A DNA stretch of 64,000 bases, from the NCBI RefSeq assembly GCF_002835465.1, contig NZ_PIZM01000001.1:186001-250000 (forward strand), given 5' to 3'. This DNA is from Psychromonas sp. psych-6C06. GTDB lineage: Bacteria > Pseudomonadota > Gammaproteobacteria > Enterobacterales > Psychromonadaceae. Of the stretch, positions 43,284 through 53,259 are shown piece by piece. Position 1 is the stretch's first letter. Each line of letters opens with the position of its first letter. Both the position numbers and the translations under genes were made by a program. The notes under the pieces were generated by a model. The model did no database searches. It saw only the letters and a list, made by a program, of their open reading frames with translations, and was not told where the DNA came from.

Positions 43284-45365
43284 CTAAAAGAACTTTTTAA
43301 GCTTGTCTTCTAAACGTTTACTCTCTTTCTTTATCTTCTCCTGCGTTTCAGCGTCCAAATTTTTAGTTTGCTCGCTGAGCGCTTTTTCAGCCTGTTGTTT
43401 TAGCTTTTCCTGTTTTTCAGCAAGCTGTTGTTTCGCATAGTCTTTTAATGCTCCATCTGTATCGATAGAAAAACTAGGATTGGTAAAGCTACCCTTGATA
43501 AGTAGAGGTAATGTAATCCCCGTTAAATCTGCGTAATCAGTTTTTTCAGTGCTTTTAGACAGTGGTGTAATACTCAATTTATAATCCAAAGATTGCTCAA
43601 TAATATGTGCTAAACCATTACCATCAAGGCGCATTACAGGTGATAACATTAATAATTTTTGATTATTCACTAAACCACTGGCGATACTGAAATTACCGGT
43701 TAGCGAAGCAAAGTCGGTTTTCTTAATGCTGTCACTTGTAGGTAAAGCCTTACCTTTTATTTTAGCTTTAAGAACACGTATCTCTTGAGGAATATTGACA
43801 CCATACAACTCACCATCAAGTAGTTTGAAGTTACCTTGGCCAATAATCTCTTCTTGTATTTTGGTGGCAGTAAGACCTTGCCCTTTACCTGTGAAGTCAA
43901 AGGCAGTTGTACCACTTAGCATATCAAGTTCGGCCGCATCGGTTAAAAGTGGGCGTAGTGAAACGTTTTTCAGCTGAGTCGCAATTTGATATTTGTTTTT
44001 ACCGTTGCTCTCATCTACTTCACCGTTAACCGTTAGCATCCCTCCGTATAACGCTGCTGTCAGTGGTTTAAGCTGTGCCTTACCTTTTTTAATAATCAGG
44101 TGTTTGTTGATTTCACCAATTTTGATTTTTTCAACCTTAACGCCTGCAATCTTTAAAGTTCCATCAATATCTAACCCTTTTAAGAAACTTAAATCCGGTT
44201 CAACTTCTTCGGAGGTGTTGCTTGAAGTTGATGATGAATCTGTGCCAGAGGGACTATTAGCTGCATCAGAGCTTGTTGCCTGTTTCTCTTTCTGAGCCAT
44301 ATAGGGGTTAAGATCCCACTCATTAGCGACCAACTGATAACGTACTTTGGTTAACAGACCGGTTTGCACGGTTACATCGCCCGCTAATGATAATTTATCG
44401 ATCAATAGCTTAAGGTTATCGATAGAGGCCTTTTGGCTATCGATAAGGTAAGTCACATCAGCATTAAACTGGGTTACCACTTTTTTATTAGGTAGATTAT
44501 CGCCACTGATATCGGTTTTAATGTCAACACCAGCAAGCGTTACTTTTTTGCTGTTAACTGCATAATTAATATCTGTTTTTAACAGACTGTTTAACGCACC
44601 ATTTGGTAACGCATCTGCAGTGACATCAGTTTTAAGGAGTAGGTTATTAAGCTGAATGTTATCTAGGCTATTATTAACCAGCAACTTCGAGGTTAACTGT
44701 AAATTGACCTTCATATCATCAATGACCAAGGCTGTAATAACACTCAAATCGGTTGCTTGATCAAAGCTAAACTGGCCAAGTTTAATCTCATTAACGGTAA
44801 ATTTTTGGTAGCTATCCGCTTGTAAATCTTGGATTTCAATCACGGTATTGTTGATATCAATACCGGCTAACTGTGTTTTACTGATATCAAAGAAGCTTTC
44901 ACCCTGAGTGGTATCTTCAGGGGAGTCGTTTTCAGATGTGCTAGTGTTATTATCGTCTGTCGTGTTCTCGGTAGCACTGCTCATATTATCCAGGTTTGAA
45001 ACACCTTCTTTAGTAGTCAGTAGGGTTAATTCAAAACCATCAAGGGTGAGCTTACCAATCGAAATTTCACCTTTTAATAATGGTAAAATATTTATTCCAA
45101 GGGAAGCATCTTTAACTTTAGCAAGGTGTGGTTTGCTGAAACCAGATAAATTATCTAGCTCAATTTCACCAGCACTAAAACCAAGTTGTGGGAAAAACGT
45201 CCAACCGATATCACCTTTAATATGTAAGTCACGATTAATACTTTGTTTAACTTGTGCTTCTATTTCGGGTTTATAATCATTGGGATTAACGAGTACTAAT
45301 AATACCAATACTGCTAGTAGCAACAGCACAACCAATGTGATGGCTAATTTAATAAATAACTTCAT
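43284..45365 (-). CDS. AsmA family envelope protein
   Basis: 693 residues. An N-terminal membrane helix (about 4-26) is followed by NPNDYKPEIEAQVKQSINRDLHIKGDIGWTFFP, the AsmA start. A Ser/Thr/Asp-rich spacer lies near 130-155 and another near 365-395. The C-terminal AsmA-like region (about 430-620) ends in a Lys/Glu-rich coiled coil. AsmA proteins are inner-membrane anchored, span the periplasm and are linked to lipid transport to the outer membrane. It starts 12 bp after yciH and is probably co-transcribed with it. Confidence 0.88.
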   Translation of the reverse strand: MKLFIKLAITLVVLLLLAVLVLLVLVNPNDYKPEIEAQVKQSINRDLHIKGDIGWTFFPQLGFSAGEIELDNLSGFSKPHLAKVKDASLGINILPLLKGEISIGKLTLDGFELTLLTTKEGVSNLDNMSSATENTTDDNNTSTSENDSPEDTTQGESFFDISKTQLAGIDINNTVIEIQDLQADSYQKFTVNEIKLGQFSFDQATDLSVITALVIDDMKVNLQLTSKLLVNNSLDNIQLNNLLLKTDVTADALPNGALNSLLKTDINYAVNSKKVTLAGVDIKTDISGDNLPNKKVVTQFNADVTYLIDSQKASIDNLKLLIDKLSLAGDVTVQTGLLTKVRYQLVANEWDLNPYMAQKEKQATSSDAANSPSGTDSSSTSSNTSEEVEPDLSFLKGLDIDGTLKIAGVKVEKIKIGEINKHLIIKKGKAQLKPLTAALYGGMLTVNGEVDESNGKNKYQIATQLKNVSLRPLLTDAAELDMLSGTTAFDFTGKGQGLTATKIQEEIIGQGNFKLLDGELYGVNIPQEIRVLKAKIKGKALPTSDSIKKTDFASLTGNFSIASGLVNNQKLLMLSPVMRLDGNGLAHIIEQSLDYKLSITPLSKSTEKTDYADLTGITLPLLIKGSFTNPSFSIDTDGALKDYAKQQLAEKQEKLKQQAEKALSEQTKNLDAETQEKIKKESKRLEDKLKKFF

Positions 45366-45377
45366 TTACCTGCTCCT

Positions 45378-45704
45378 TTAACTACCCGCTAATTTGACGG
45401 TATAGCCCTTAGCTTCCAATAATGATTTGATGATGTCGCGTTGTTCGCCTTGAATTTCAATTACAAACTCTTTTACTGCACCACCTGTGCCAGTGCGTTT
45501 TTTAATCTCTTTAGCGAGTGCTTTCAACGCCTTTTCATCAAGCTGTAAGCCTTTAATCAGTGTAACGCCTTTTCCTTTTCTACCTTTAGTTTCTCGGTGT
45601 AAACGGATGATGCCATCACCTTCGGGGGCCTTTTTTTTCTCTTTAGGTTGCTCAATTTTTCCGCCATCGGTTGAATAAACTAAATTAAGTCCACTTAAGT
45701 CCAT
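45378..45704 (-). CDS. yciH: SUI1/eIF1-like translation factor YciH
   Basis: 108 residues. The SUI1 fold covers about 35-105, with the family stretch GRKGKGVTLIKGL and the KRTGTGGAVKE loop. E. coli YciH affects fidelity of translation initiation and inhibits translation under stress in some studies. Length and N-terminal LVYSTDGG match YciH. It is upstream of the AsmA-like gene and divergent from feoA. Confidence 0.93.
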   Translation of the reverse strand: MDLSGLNLVYSTDGGKIEQPKEKKKAPEGDGIIRLHRETKGRKGKGVTLIKGLQLDEKALKALAKEIKKRTGTGGAVKEFVIEIQGEQRDIIKSLLEAKGYTVKLAGS

Positions 45705-45829
45705 GTTTTTTCCTTACTAAATGAAAAATTAATTAAAATTGACTAATTTCCTTAGTCTAGCAGAGAGTGATTTAAGATTGATCAAAAACATTGTTTCACT
45801 TAATTTTTTACATTAACATCACCTCTAAA

Positions 45830-45844
45830 TGAGAGTGATTGTTA
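45830..45844. promoter_or_regulatory. Fur-like box upstream of feoABC
   Basis: TGAGAGTGATTGTTA matches 10 of 14 positions of the 7-1-7 Fur pattern. A second partial match is shifted by 6 bp (TGATTGTTATTGGCG), as is common in overlapping Fur sites. It lies 40 bp before the feoA start. Confidence 0.5.
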
Positions 45845-45883
45845 TTGGCGTTATCATTACGCTGCAAATTAAGGTAAAAAAAG

Positions 45884-46114
45884 ATGGTATTATCGGAACT
45901 ACGTGCAGGGCAAAGTGCAACAATCGTCAGCATGCAGGAAATGGAACCAATCATGCGCAAGAAATTGCTAAATTTAGGCTTTCTACCCAAAGCAAAAGTA
46001 GAGTTACTGCGTCTTGCGCCAATGGGAGACCCCGTGGTTATTCGCTGTGCAAGTAGTAGCATCGCGCTTCGTAAAGTGGTCTTAGGTCATATTCAAGTGG
46101 AGTTATCAGCATGA
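45884..46114 (+). CDS. feoA: Ferrous iron transport protein FeoA
   Basis: 76 residues with an SH3-like FeoA fold (LSELRAGQSATIV at the start and the RKKLLNLGFLPKAKVEL core). It is a small cytoplasmic partner needed for FeoB function. Its stop overlaps the feoB start by 4 nt (ATGA), so translation is coupled. First gene of feoABC, with a Fur-like box upstream. Confidence 0.95.
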   Translation: MVLSELRAGQSATIVSMQEMEPIMRKKLLNLGFLPKAKVELLRLAPMGDPVVIRCASSSIALRKVVLGHIQVELSA

Positions 46115-48399
46115 GCCTAACGATAGCAACCATTGGTAATCCAAATTCGGGTAAAACGAGTCTCTTTAATATGCTCACCGGTGCCAATCAGAATGTAGGC
46201 AACTGGAGTGGTGTGACGGTTGAAAAAAAGACCGGTTACTTTACATTAGCAGATAATAGTGAAGTACGAATTGTTGATCTTCCGGGCATATATAGCTTAG
46301 ATGTAGATAACGAGGGGAGCTCCCTAGACGAACGCGTAGCCTTTGATTATATCAGCCAGCAACGCCCTGATTTGGTCATTAACGTTATTGACGCAAGTTG
46401 TTTAGAGCGTAGTTTGTATTTAACTCTACAACTTAAAGAGCTAGGGTTACCCGTTGTGGCTGTTATCAATAAAATGGACGTGGCGACAAAAAAACAGTTA
46501 GTGATTAATAAAAAGCGCTTAATGAAACAGTTAGATTGCCCTGTTGTTACATTATCTGCGCATGATAAAAAGTCAGTAAAGCAATTCTCTGAGCAACTAC
46601 CTACTTTTACCAATCAATCAATGGGCGACCCGATTGAGCTTGATTACGGAACAAAACTCTCACCTTTAATTGATAGTAGCGCCTTATTACTCGCAAAAAA
46701 CAGTGCTCACCTTGAAAGAAGAGCTTTAGCTATTAAGTTGTTAGAGGGGGATAGTCGTCTTTATTCACAGCTGGATAAAACACAGCAAACACAATTTTTA
46801 GCGCATAAACAGCAACTAGAAAGTGATCCTGAATTTGATATCGATTTACAGATAGCAGATACGCGTTACACCTTTATTTATCAAGTTGTACAAGATGCGG
46901 TGCGCACCGAAGGTAAACTAGGTCGTTCGTTGAGTGAAAAAATAGATGCCTTAGTATTAAATCGTTTCCTGGGTATTCCTATCTTTTTATTAGTAATGTA
47001 TCTGATGTTCATGTTTTCTATCAATATTGGTAGCGCCTTTATAGACTTCTTTGATATTAGTGCAGGCGCTATTTTTGTAGATGGAACCGCGCAACTTTTG
47101 GGGGCTGTCTCCGCACCTGACTGGCTAATTAATGTGCTGGCTTATGGGGCTGGTAATGGTGTGCAAACCGTGATGACTTTTATTCCGGTGATTGGCTGTT
47201 TATATCTATTTCTAGCGTTACTGGAAAGCTCTGGTTACCTTGCGCGTGCAGCCCTTGTTATTGATAAAACGATGCAAGTGATCGGTTTACCCGGTAAATC
47301 ATTTGTGCCTATGATTGTTGGATTTGGCTGTACAGTACCTGCAGTGATGGCCGCTCGTACCTTGGAGAAAGAGCGTGAAAGATTATTAACCGTGGTGATG
47401 TCGCCGTTTATGTCCTGTGGCGCTCGTTTACCTGTATATGCGTTATTTGCCAGTGCGTTCTTTCCTGAAAGCGGACAAAACATCGTTTTTCTTCTCTATC
47501 TCATTGGTGTTTTAGTGGCGGTGTTAACGGGGTTTGTATTAAGCCGCACGCTATTACCGGGTAAAAGTGAAAACATGTTTTTAGAGTTGCCTGACTATGA
47601 GTTTCCAACCCTGCGAAATACGTTGCTTAAAACTTGGCAAAAGCTGAAAAACTTCGTTTTCGGTGCCGGGAAAACCATCGTGATTGTAGTGACGCTGTTA
47701 AATGTTGTTAATTCGATTGGAACAGATGGTAGCTTTGGCCACCAAGACAGTGCTGATTCAGTGCTTAGTAAAGGTGCACAAATTGTCACACCGCTATTAT
47801 CGCCATTAGGCGTAACACAGGATAACTGGCCGGCAACAGTGGGCATCGTGACTGGATTATTCGCTAAAGAGGCGGTTGTTGGTACGCTTAATAACCTGTA
47901 TTCAACTCAAGAAGCAGGTGAAGAAGTAACGCTGACATTAGCTGCAAAACTAAATGAAGCGTTAGCCACGATTCCTGAAAACCTAATGGGCATTAATATC
48001 AGTGATCCGCTTGGTTTAGATGTTGGTGATTTAGCGAACCATGAGGAAGTCGCTGAAGAGCAGGGCGTTGATTTAACTATTTTCACAAATATACAAAGCG
48101 CCTTTGTGACCCCAGAAGCAGCCTTTGCATACCTATTGTTTATTTTGTTGTATGCACCTTGTGCTGCTGCGATGGGGGCAATAGTGCGCGAAGTGGGCGG
48201 ACAATGGGCGAAATTTATTGCTATCTGGACAACCGCTACCGCGTATATCGTATCGGTTTCCTATTATCAAATTGCGACTTTTTCGATGCAACCAAATAGC
48301 CATATCATCTATATTATTGCTTCGGTATTAATTGTGGTCGCCGTGATTTGGCAATTAAGGCGTCGAGGCAACGTCCTCGCAGTACGTGCTTTAGCATGA
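46111..48399 (+). CDS. feoB: Ferrous iron transporter FeoB
   Basis: 762 residues. The N-terminal G domain (about 1-170) has G1 GNPNSGKT, G3 DLPG and G4 NKMD. A GDI-like helical domain follows to about 270, then the membrane domain with two Gate motifs, including GFGCTVPAVMAARTLE, and cysteines typical of FeoB. It imports ferrous iron through the inner membrane, driven or gated by nucleotide hydrolysis. It overlaps feoA and feoC by 4 nt each. Confidence 0.97.
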   Translation: MSLTIATIGNPNSGKTSLFNMLTGANQNVGNWSGVTVEKKTGYFTLADNSEVRIVDLPGIYSLDVDNEGSSLDERVAFDYISQQRPDLVINVIDASCLERSLYLTLQLKELGLPVVAVINKMDVATKKQLVINKKRLMKQLDCPVVTLSAHDKKSVKQFSEQLPTFTNQSMGDPIELDYGTKLSPLIDSSALLLAKNSAHLERRALAIKLLEGDSRLYSQLDKTQQTQFLAHKQQLESDPEFDIDLQIADTRYTFIYQVVQDAVRTEGKLGRSLSEKIDALVLNRFLGIPIFLLVMYLMFMFSINIGSAFIDFFDISAGAIFVDGTAQLLGAVSAPDWLINVLAYGAGNGVQTVMTFIPVIGCLYLFLALLESSGYLARAALVIDKTMQVIGLPGKSFVPMIVGFGCTVPAVMAARTLEKERERLLTVVMSPFMSCGARLPVYALFASAFFPESGQNIVFLLYLIGVLVAVLTGFVLSRTLLPGKSENMFLELPDYEFPTLRNTLLKTWQKLKNFVFGAGKTIVIVVTLLNVVNSIGTDGSFGHQDSADSVLSKGAQIVTPLLSPLGVTQDNWPATVGIVTGLFAKEAVVGTLNNLYSTQEAGEEVTLTLAAKLNEALATIPENLMGINISDPLGLDVGDLANHEEVAEEQGVDLTIFTNIQSAFVTPEAAFAYLLFILLYAPCAAAMGAIVREVGGQWAKFIAIWTTATAYIVSVSYYQIATFSMQPNSHIIYIIASVLIVVAVIWQLRRRGNVLAVRALA

Positions 48400-48626
48400 T
48401 ATTAAAATCTATTTATGAATATTTGCAGCAGGCTGGGCGGGTTGAAGAATCTGCTCTGCTCAAGCACTTTCATTTGCGCCAAGCAGGTTTAGATGCTTTG
48501 ATTGCACCATTAATGCGATCTGGGAAAGTGCAAAAATCCGTGCATCAACGTGGTGAGCAGTTGCCCCCTATCATCTACTACAGCACGACAGATAAGCAAC
48601 AAATCCCTGCGCTAACAATTGTTTAA
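48396..48626 (+). CDS. feoC: FeoC-like protein
   Basis: 76 residues from ATG 48396, which overlaps the feoB stop as ATGA; a longer in-frame start inside feoB is not credible. A winged-helix core begins MILKSIYEYLQQAGRV and includes SALLKHFHLRQAGLDALIAPL. The Fe-S cysteine cluster found in enterobacterial FeoC is absent, as in many marine homologues. FeoC binds FeoB and may protect it from proteolysis. Last gene of the feo operon. Confidence 0.85.
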   Translation: MILKSIYEYLQQAGRVEESALLKHFHLRQAGLDALIAPLMRSGKVQKSVHQRGEQLPPIIYYSTTDKQQIPALTIV

Positions 48627-48800
48627 ATAAAGCACATATCGATAAAAGTCTGTTGTGTTCCCCTTTGAGGTAATAAAAATAACCAATAAAGGAGAAACCT
48701 AACCTATCCCGCATATAATTCATGGGCTTTTATCGGTAGCTATCTTCATTGAATCTTGTAAAATCCCTCCTTTTTAGCATTTTGTACTATCGAGGCTCCT

Positions 48801-49919
48801 ATGAGTATTAAAAAAGTAAACCTATTAGATCTAAACCGTGAATCGTTACGTGCGTTTTTTGTTGAGCTAGGCGAAAAAGCATTCCGTGCGGAGCAGGTGA
48901 TGAAGTGGGTTTACCATTTTGGTTGTGATGACTTCGATAAGATGGATAACATCAATAAAAAACTACGAGAAAAACTTAAAGCAAGAGCTGAAATTGTTGC
49001 CCCAGAAGTGAAAGTTGAACAACGTAGTAGTGATGGGACGATAAAGTGGGTCATGAGTGTTGGTAACCAAGATATTGAAACGGTTTACATTCCTGAAAAA
49101 GACCGTGCAACACTGTGTGTTTCTTCGCAGGTTGGCTGTGCATTGGCGTGTAACTTTTGCTCAACGGCGCAGCAAGGTTTTAACCGAAATTTAAGTGTGT
49201 CGGAAATCATTGGTCAGGTTTGGCGTGCAGCACAAGTTGTTGGAGTGATGGGGAAAGAGGGTAAACGTCCAATCACTAACGTGGTCATGATGGGCATGGG
49301 TGAGCCTCTACTTAATTTAAATAACGTGATCCCTGCAATGGAATTAATGCTAGATGATTTTGGATATGCATTATCAAAACGTCGTGTGACGCTTTCTACT
49401 TCAGGCGTTGTGCCGGCATTAGATATTTTGGGAGATAAAATCGACGTCGCATTAGCTATCTCATTACATGCATCAAATGATGAATTACGCTCACAGATGA
49501 TGCCAATTAACGATAAATATAATATTGCTGACTTCCTTGCTGGTGTGAAACGCTATATCGGTAAATCTAAAGCGAACCGTGGCAAAGTGACCATTGAATA
49601 CTTATTACTAGATCACTTTAATGATTCAACGGATCAAGCCCATGAGCTCGCACACCTTTTAAAAGATACGCCCTGTAAAATTAACTTGATCCCGTTTAAC
49701 CCATTCCCAGGTAACGATTACGAAAAACCAAGTAATAGTCGTGTTGATCGCTTTAACAAAGTGTTAATGGAATATGGTTATACAGTGATCGTGCGTAAAA
49801 CACGTGGTGATGACATTGATGCAGCCTGTGGGCAATTGGTAGGAGATGTCATTGATCGTACTAAACGAGTCATCAAAAAACGTCAAAAAGGTGAAAATAT
49901 CAGCATTTCTGAGGCGTAA
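48801..49919 (+). CDS. rlmN: Dual-specificity 23S rRNA/tRNA A2-methyltransferase RlmN
   Basis: 372 residues, normal length. The radical-SAM motif is CALACNFC (Cys-x3-Cys-x2-Cys, near 112-119) within [20 protein letters not shown] conserved cysteine near the C-terminus ([10 protein letters not shown]) forms the methylation intermediate. It methylates A2503 of 23S rRNA and A37 of several tRNAs. First gene of the conserved block that continues to der. Confidence 0.97.
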   Translation: MSIKKVNLLDLNRESLRAFFVELGEKAFRAEQVMKWVYHFGCDDFDKMDNINKKLREKLKARAEIVAPEVKVEQRSSDGTIKWVMSVGNQDIETVYIPEKDRATLCVSSQVGCALACNFCSTAQQGFNRNLSVSEIIGQVWRAAQVVGVMGKEGKRPITNVVMMGMGEPLLNLNNVIPAMELMLDDFGYALSKRRVTLSTSGVVPALDILGDKIDVALAISLHASNDELRSQMMPINDKYNIADFLAGVKRYIGKSKANRGKVTIEYLLLDHFNDSTDQAHELAHLLKDTPCKINLIPFNPFPGNDYEKPSNSRVDRFNKVLMEYGYTVIVRKTRGDDIDAACGQLVGDVIDRTKRVIKKRQKGENISISEA

Positions 49920-50038
49920 AAATAAAATCTTGCGATGACAGGGCGATCGAAGTTGTATAACCGCATTAAATAACATGAAAATTTGAGGTAAATAGTTCAC
50001 AATGTTGCGTTAATTTATCTCAGCTTTTTAAGGCTACT

Positions 50039-50821
50039 ATGCGTTTATTTTTCATCGTTTTATCATCGATTTTTTTCTTAAGTGCTTGTGTTTCTAGTGA
50101 AACAACTGTTACCACTAAAAACTCTGGTGCGGGTAAAGCCACTCAGTTTGATCCCAAAGGCGCTGCGGATACACGTGTTAAGCTAGCCCTTGTTTATCTG
50201 CGTAAAAATAATATGCAGCAAGCCAAAGAAAACCTCGATAAAGCCTTAGAATACCAACCTAATAACGCCGATATTTACCGCATCTTTGCTTATTACTACC
50301 AACGTGTAAATGAAAATGACACCGCCGAAGAGTATTACAAACATTCACTACGAATAGATTCTAAGAATGCTGATACTTACAATAACTACGGTACTTTCTT
50401 ATGTAAATTAAAACGTTATGAAGAGGCTGAAGATGCTTTCTTAAGCGCGGTAGAGCAATCGAGTTACACCAGTGTGGCAAACACTTATGAAAATGCAGCG
50501 TTGTGTGCAGAAAAAGCACAAGCCGTTGATAAAGCAATTTTCTATTATCAATATGCGCTTTCTCATAACCCAAACAAAACCTACATCCATCTCTCACTTG
50601 CCAAGCTTAATATTGATAAAAAAGCCTATAATGAAGCACGTTTAAACCTGTTTAATTTCCAGAAAAAAAATAAAGCAACGGCTGAAAGCTTATGGCAATG
50701 GATTCGCCTGAGTTATGCGACCGAAAAAGGGGCTAGCCTAAGTAAATATGCTGCGCAACTACTAGAGCAATTCCCTGAGTCTCAACGCGCCTTAGACTAT
50801 TTAAATCATGAGTACTATTAA
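50039..50821 (+). CDS. pilF: Type IV pilus biogenesis lipoprotein PilF/PilW
   Basis: 260 residues. A lipoprotein signal ends at LSAC (Cys17). Five to six TPR repeats (about 45-250) follow, including DTRVKLALVYLRKNNMQQAKE. PilF is the outer-membrane pilotin that assembles the PilQ secretin. Context (rlmN before, rodZ after) is the standard gammaproteobacterial order. The gene ends 2 bp before rodZ. Confidence 0.92.
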   Translation: MRLFFIVLSSIFFLSACVSSETTVTTKNSGAGKATQFDPKGAADTRVKLALVYLRKNNMQQAKENLDKALEYQPNNADIYRIFAYYYQRVNENDTAEEYYKHSLRIDSKNADTYNNYGTFLCKLKRYEEAEDAFLSAVEQSSYTSVANTYENAALCAEKAQAVDKAIFYYQYALSHNPNKTYIHLSLAKLNIDKKAYNEARLNLFNFQKKNKATAESLWQWIRLSYATEKGASLSKYAAQLLEQFPESQRALDYLNHEYY

Positions 50822-50823
50822 CA

Positions 50824-51933
50824 ATGAAGACTGATAGCATCCCCTCAACAGAGACAGTTAAACCTTTAGGGCAAGCACTCAAAGATGCGCGTGAAGGCGC
50901 CTCGTTATCCATTGAAGAGGCGGCGAGTCAGCTAAATTTATCGACAACAACGGTGCGTGATCTTGAAGATGATCTTGATGATATATTTGCACAAAACAAA
51001 TACCCGCTAATTTATCTGCGTGGTTATTTGGTCAATTATGCTAAATTACTGCATTTTACTGAATTAGGTAAATATTCTGAATTTCAGCAGCTAGAATGCA
51101 TTCAAAAAGAGAAGAAAATATTAAAAGCTTCTCCGTTAATGTTACCGCGCACAAATAAACGTTCCTTTAAAATTCCCCTGTTATTGGTTTTTATTTTGTT
51201 GCTTATCGGTATTGTTTATCAATTCCAGCATCACTTTTTTAGCGCATTTGATTCGGTATTAACACCAGAAGAACAATCGTTAATCAAAACTCATATAGTG
51301 GGCCCTAACGAGACAATTCCACCCATTCAAACTGCCGTTAAATTGCCGATTGCACAGAAAGTCTCGGCTACGCTAAACACTGCTGTGACCCCGGTCATTG
51401 CGCCGAGCCTTGTGCCTAGTATCATACCTAGTGCAATACCGAGTATTGCACCACAAGTAACCCCAACAGTTGTTCCTACCGCCCCAATCAATGATGTGAA
51501 AGAAGTAATTGAAGCTGAAAGTGAGGCTCCTGTTACTGATTATTCAGCGATTAATGAACAACATAGCGAACCACAAAATACGCAAAATGCTAGTTTTGAT
51601 GCTTTTACAACGGCCCCATCAACAGAGTCTGAGGAAAATAGCAGTCGTGAACCAGAAGCTGTGATTGAGGAGCAAGTTGAAGAATATAAGGGGCCTGAGG
51701 AACTCTACCTAAGTTTTATGGGGGATTGCTGGACTGAAATATTTGATGCGACCGGTAAACGTATCGCATTTGGTTTATATAAAAATGGTCGTGTTTTAAT
51801 GCTTAAAGGTACAGCCCCTTTTCAGCTAAAATTAGGTGATCCGAGTGTTGTCGAGATACAATACCACGATCAAATTATCGAAGGTGAATTTACACCCGGC
51901 CGCAGTGCGCAATTTAGCGTGCCACTCTCTTAA
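50824..51933 (+). CDS. rodZ: Cytoskeleton protein RodZ
   Basis: 369 residues. A Cro/C1-type helix-turn-helix (about 14-80) is followed by a basic stretch, one membrane helix (about 118-137), a Pro/Ile/Val/Ser-rich periplasmic linker (about 170-275) and a C-terminal beta domain (about 290-369) with LYLSFMGDCWTEIFDATGKR. RodZ links MreB to the elongation machinery and sets cell shape. Translationally close to pilF. Confidence 0.93.
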   Translation: MKTDSIPSTETVKPLGQALKDAREGASLSIEEAASQLNLSTTTVRDLEDDLDDIFAQNKYPLIYLRGYLVNYAKLLHFTELGKYSEFQQLECIQKEKKILKASPLMLPRTNKRSFKIPLLLVFILLLIGIVYQFQHHFFSAFDSVLTPEEQSLIKTHIVGPNETIPPIQTAVKLPIAQKVSATLNTAVTPVIAPSLVPSIIPSAIPSIAPQVTPTVVPTAPINDVKEVIEAESEAPVTDYSAINEQHSEPQNTQNASFDAFTTAPSTESEENSSREPEAVIEEQVEEYKGPEELYLSFMGDCWTEIFDATGKRIAFGLYKNGRVLMLKGTAPFQLKLGDPSVVEIQYHDQIIEGEFTPGRSAQFSVPLS

Positions 51934-51957
51934 ATTTTAAACAGTGAGTCACTTTTT

Positions 51958-53067
51958 ATGAGTCATACCTCTTCAATTATTCGTCGTGTTTCTAAACAGA
52001 TCATGGTGGGCAATGTGCCCGTTGGTGGTGACGCACCAATTTCAGTACAATCGATGACTAATACCTTAACGACCGATGTAGCCGCCACCGTTGCACAAAT
52101 TAAACGTTTAGAAGCTGTTGGCGCAGATATGGTACGTGTTTCTGTACCGACAATGAACGCAGCTGAAGCCTTTAAAGAGATTAAGCAACAGGTCAACATT
52201 CCATTAATTGCTGATATTCACTTTGATTATCGTATCGCACTTAAAGTGGCAGAGTACGGGGTCGATTGTTTACGTATTAATCCTGGTAATATTGGTAATG
52301 AGCAACGAATCCGCAGTGTCGTTGATTGTGCTCGACATAATAATATTCCGATTCGTATAGGTGTTAATGGTGGGTCTTTAGAGGCTGATATTCAAGAGCA
52401 ATACGGTGAGCCTACCGCGCAAGCACTAGTAGATTCTGCACTTCGTCACGTTGATATTCTCGATAGACTGAACTTTGAACAATTTAAAGTGAGCGTAAAA
52501 GCATCCGATGCGTTACTTGCTGTTGAATCATATCAACTGCTGGCTAAGCAGATTGTGCAACCACTGCATTTAGGGATAACCGAAGCAGGTGGCTTGAGAA
52601 GTGGTAGCGTGAAGTCTGCAGTAGGAATGGGCATGTTACTTTCACAGGGCATCGGCGATACGCTGCGTGTTTCGTTAGCCGCTGACCCCGTCGAAGAGAT
52701 TAAAGTGGGGTTTGATATTTTAAAGTCACTGCGTATTCGTAGTCGCGGTATTAACTTTATTGCCTGCCCAACCTGTTCGCGTCAAGAATTTGATGTGATT
52801 GCAACGGTCAATGCATTAGAAGAGCGCCTTGAAGATATTATCACCCCAATTGATGTTTCAATTATTGGCTGTGTGGTGAATGGCCCTGGTGAAGCGTTAG
52901 TTTCCGATATCGGTATTACTGGCGGTAAAACAAAAAGTGGTTTTTACGAAGATGGCAAACGCCAAAAAGAGCGTTTTGATAATGACAACGTGATTGACCA
53001 ACTTGAAGCTAAAATTCGAGCACGTGTTAGCCGTAGTGATCCGAACAACGTTATTATTAAAGTGTAA
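51958..53067 (+). CDS. ispG: 4-hydroxy-3-methylbut-2-enyl diphosphate synthase IspG
   Basis: 369 residues. The TIM barrel includes [15 protein letters not shown] and LRINPGNIG. The Fe-S cluster ligands are in CPTCSR (near 268-273) and GCVVNGPGE (near 303-311). It catalyses the penultimate step of the MEP isoprenoid pathway. It follows rodZ by 24 bp and is closed by a terminator. Confidence 0.96.
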   Translation: MSHTSSIIRRVSKQIMVGNVPVGGDAPISVQSMTNTLTTDVAATVAQIKRLEAVGADMVRVSVPTMNAAEAFKEIKQQVNIPLIADIHFDYRIALKVAEYGVDCLRINPGNIGNEQRIRSVVDCARHNNIPIRIGVNGGSLEADIQEQYGEPTAQALVDSALRHVDILDRLNFEQFKVSVKASDALLAVESYQLLAKQIVQPLHLGITEAGGLRSGSVKSAVGMGMLLSQGIGDTLRVSLAADPVEEIKVGFDILKSLRIRSRGINFIACPTCSRQEFDVIATVNALEERLEDIITPIDVSIIGCVVNGPGEALVSDIGITGGKTKSGFYEDGKRQKERFDNDNVIDQLEAKIRARVSRSDPNNVIIKV

Positions 53068-53088
53068 TCATTAAACGATCATGTTAAG

Positions 53089-53121
53089 AAAGCCCGTTAT
53101 GGTACACATTGCGGGCTTTTT
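53089..53121 (+). terminator. Rho-independent terminator after ispG
   Basis: AAAGCCCG and CGGGCTTTTT arms with a 15-nt loop, ending in T residues, about 22 nt past the ispG stop. Confidence 0.8.
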
Positions 53122-53259
53122 AAGTATAATAACGACTTATTTTTTATTAATACCCAGTCGCTTAAGCCTGTATATAAACTTTGTTTCGCCGAATTTGTTA
53201 GAAGCGACAAAGCAACGATACATTTAATCGAACTGGCATAACAGCATTGAGAATTCAAC

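Noticed and set aside
48640-48735. CGATAAAAG / CTTTTATCG inverted repeat before rlmN
   Set aside because: The 9-bp arms are 78 nt apart and AT-rich; no evidence of a riboswitch or terminator.
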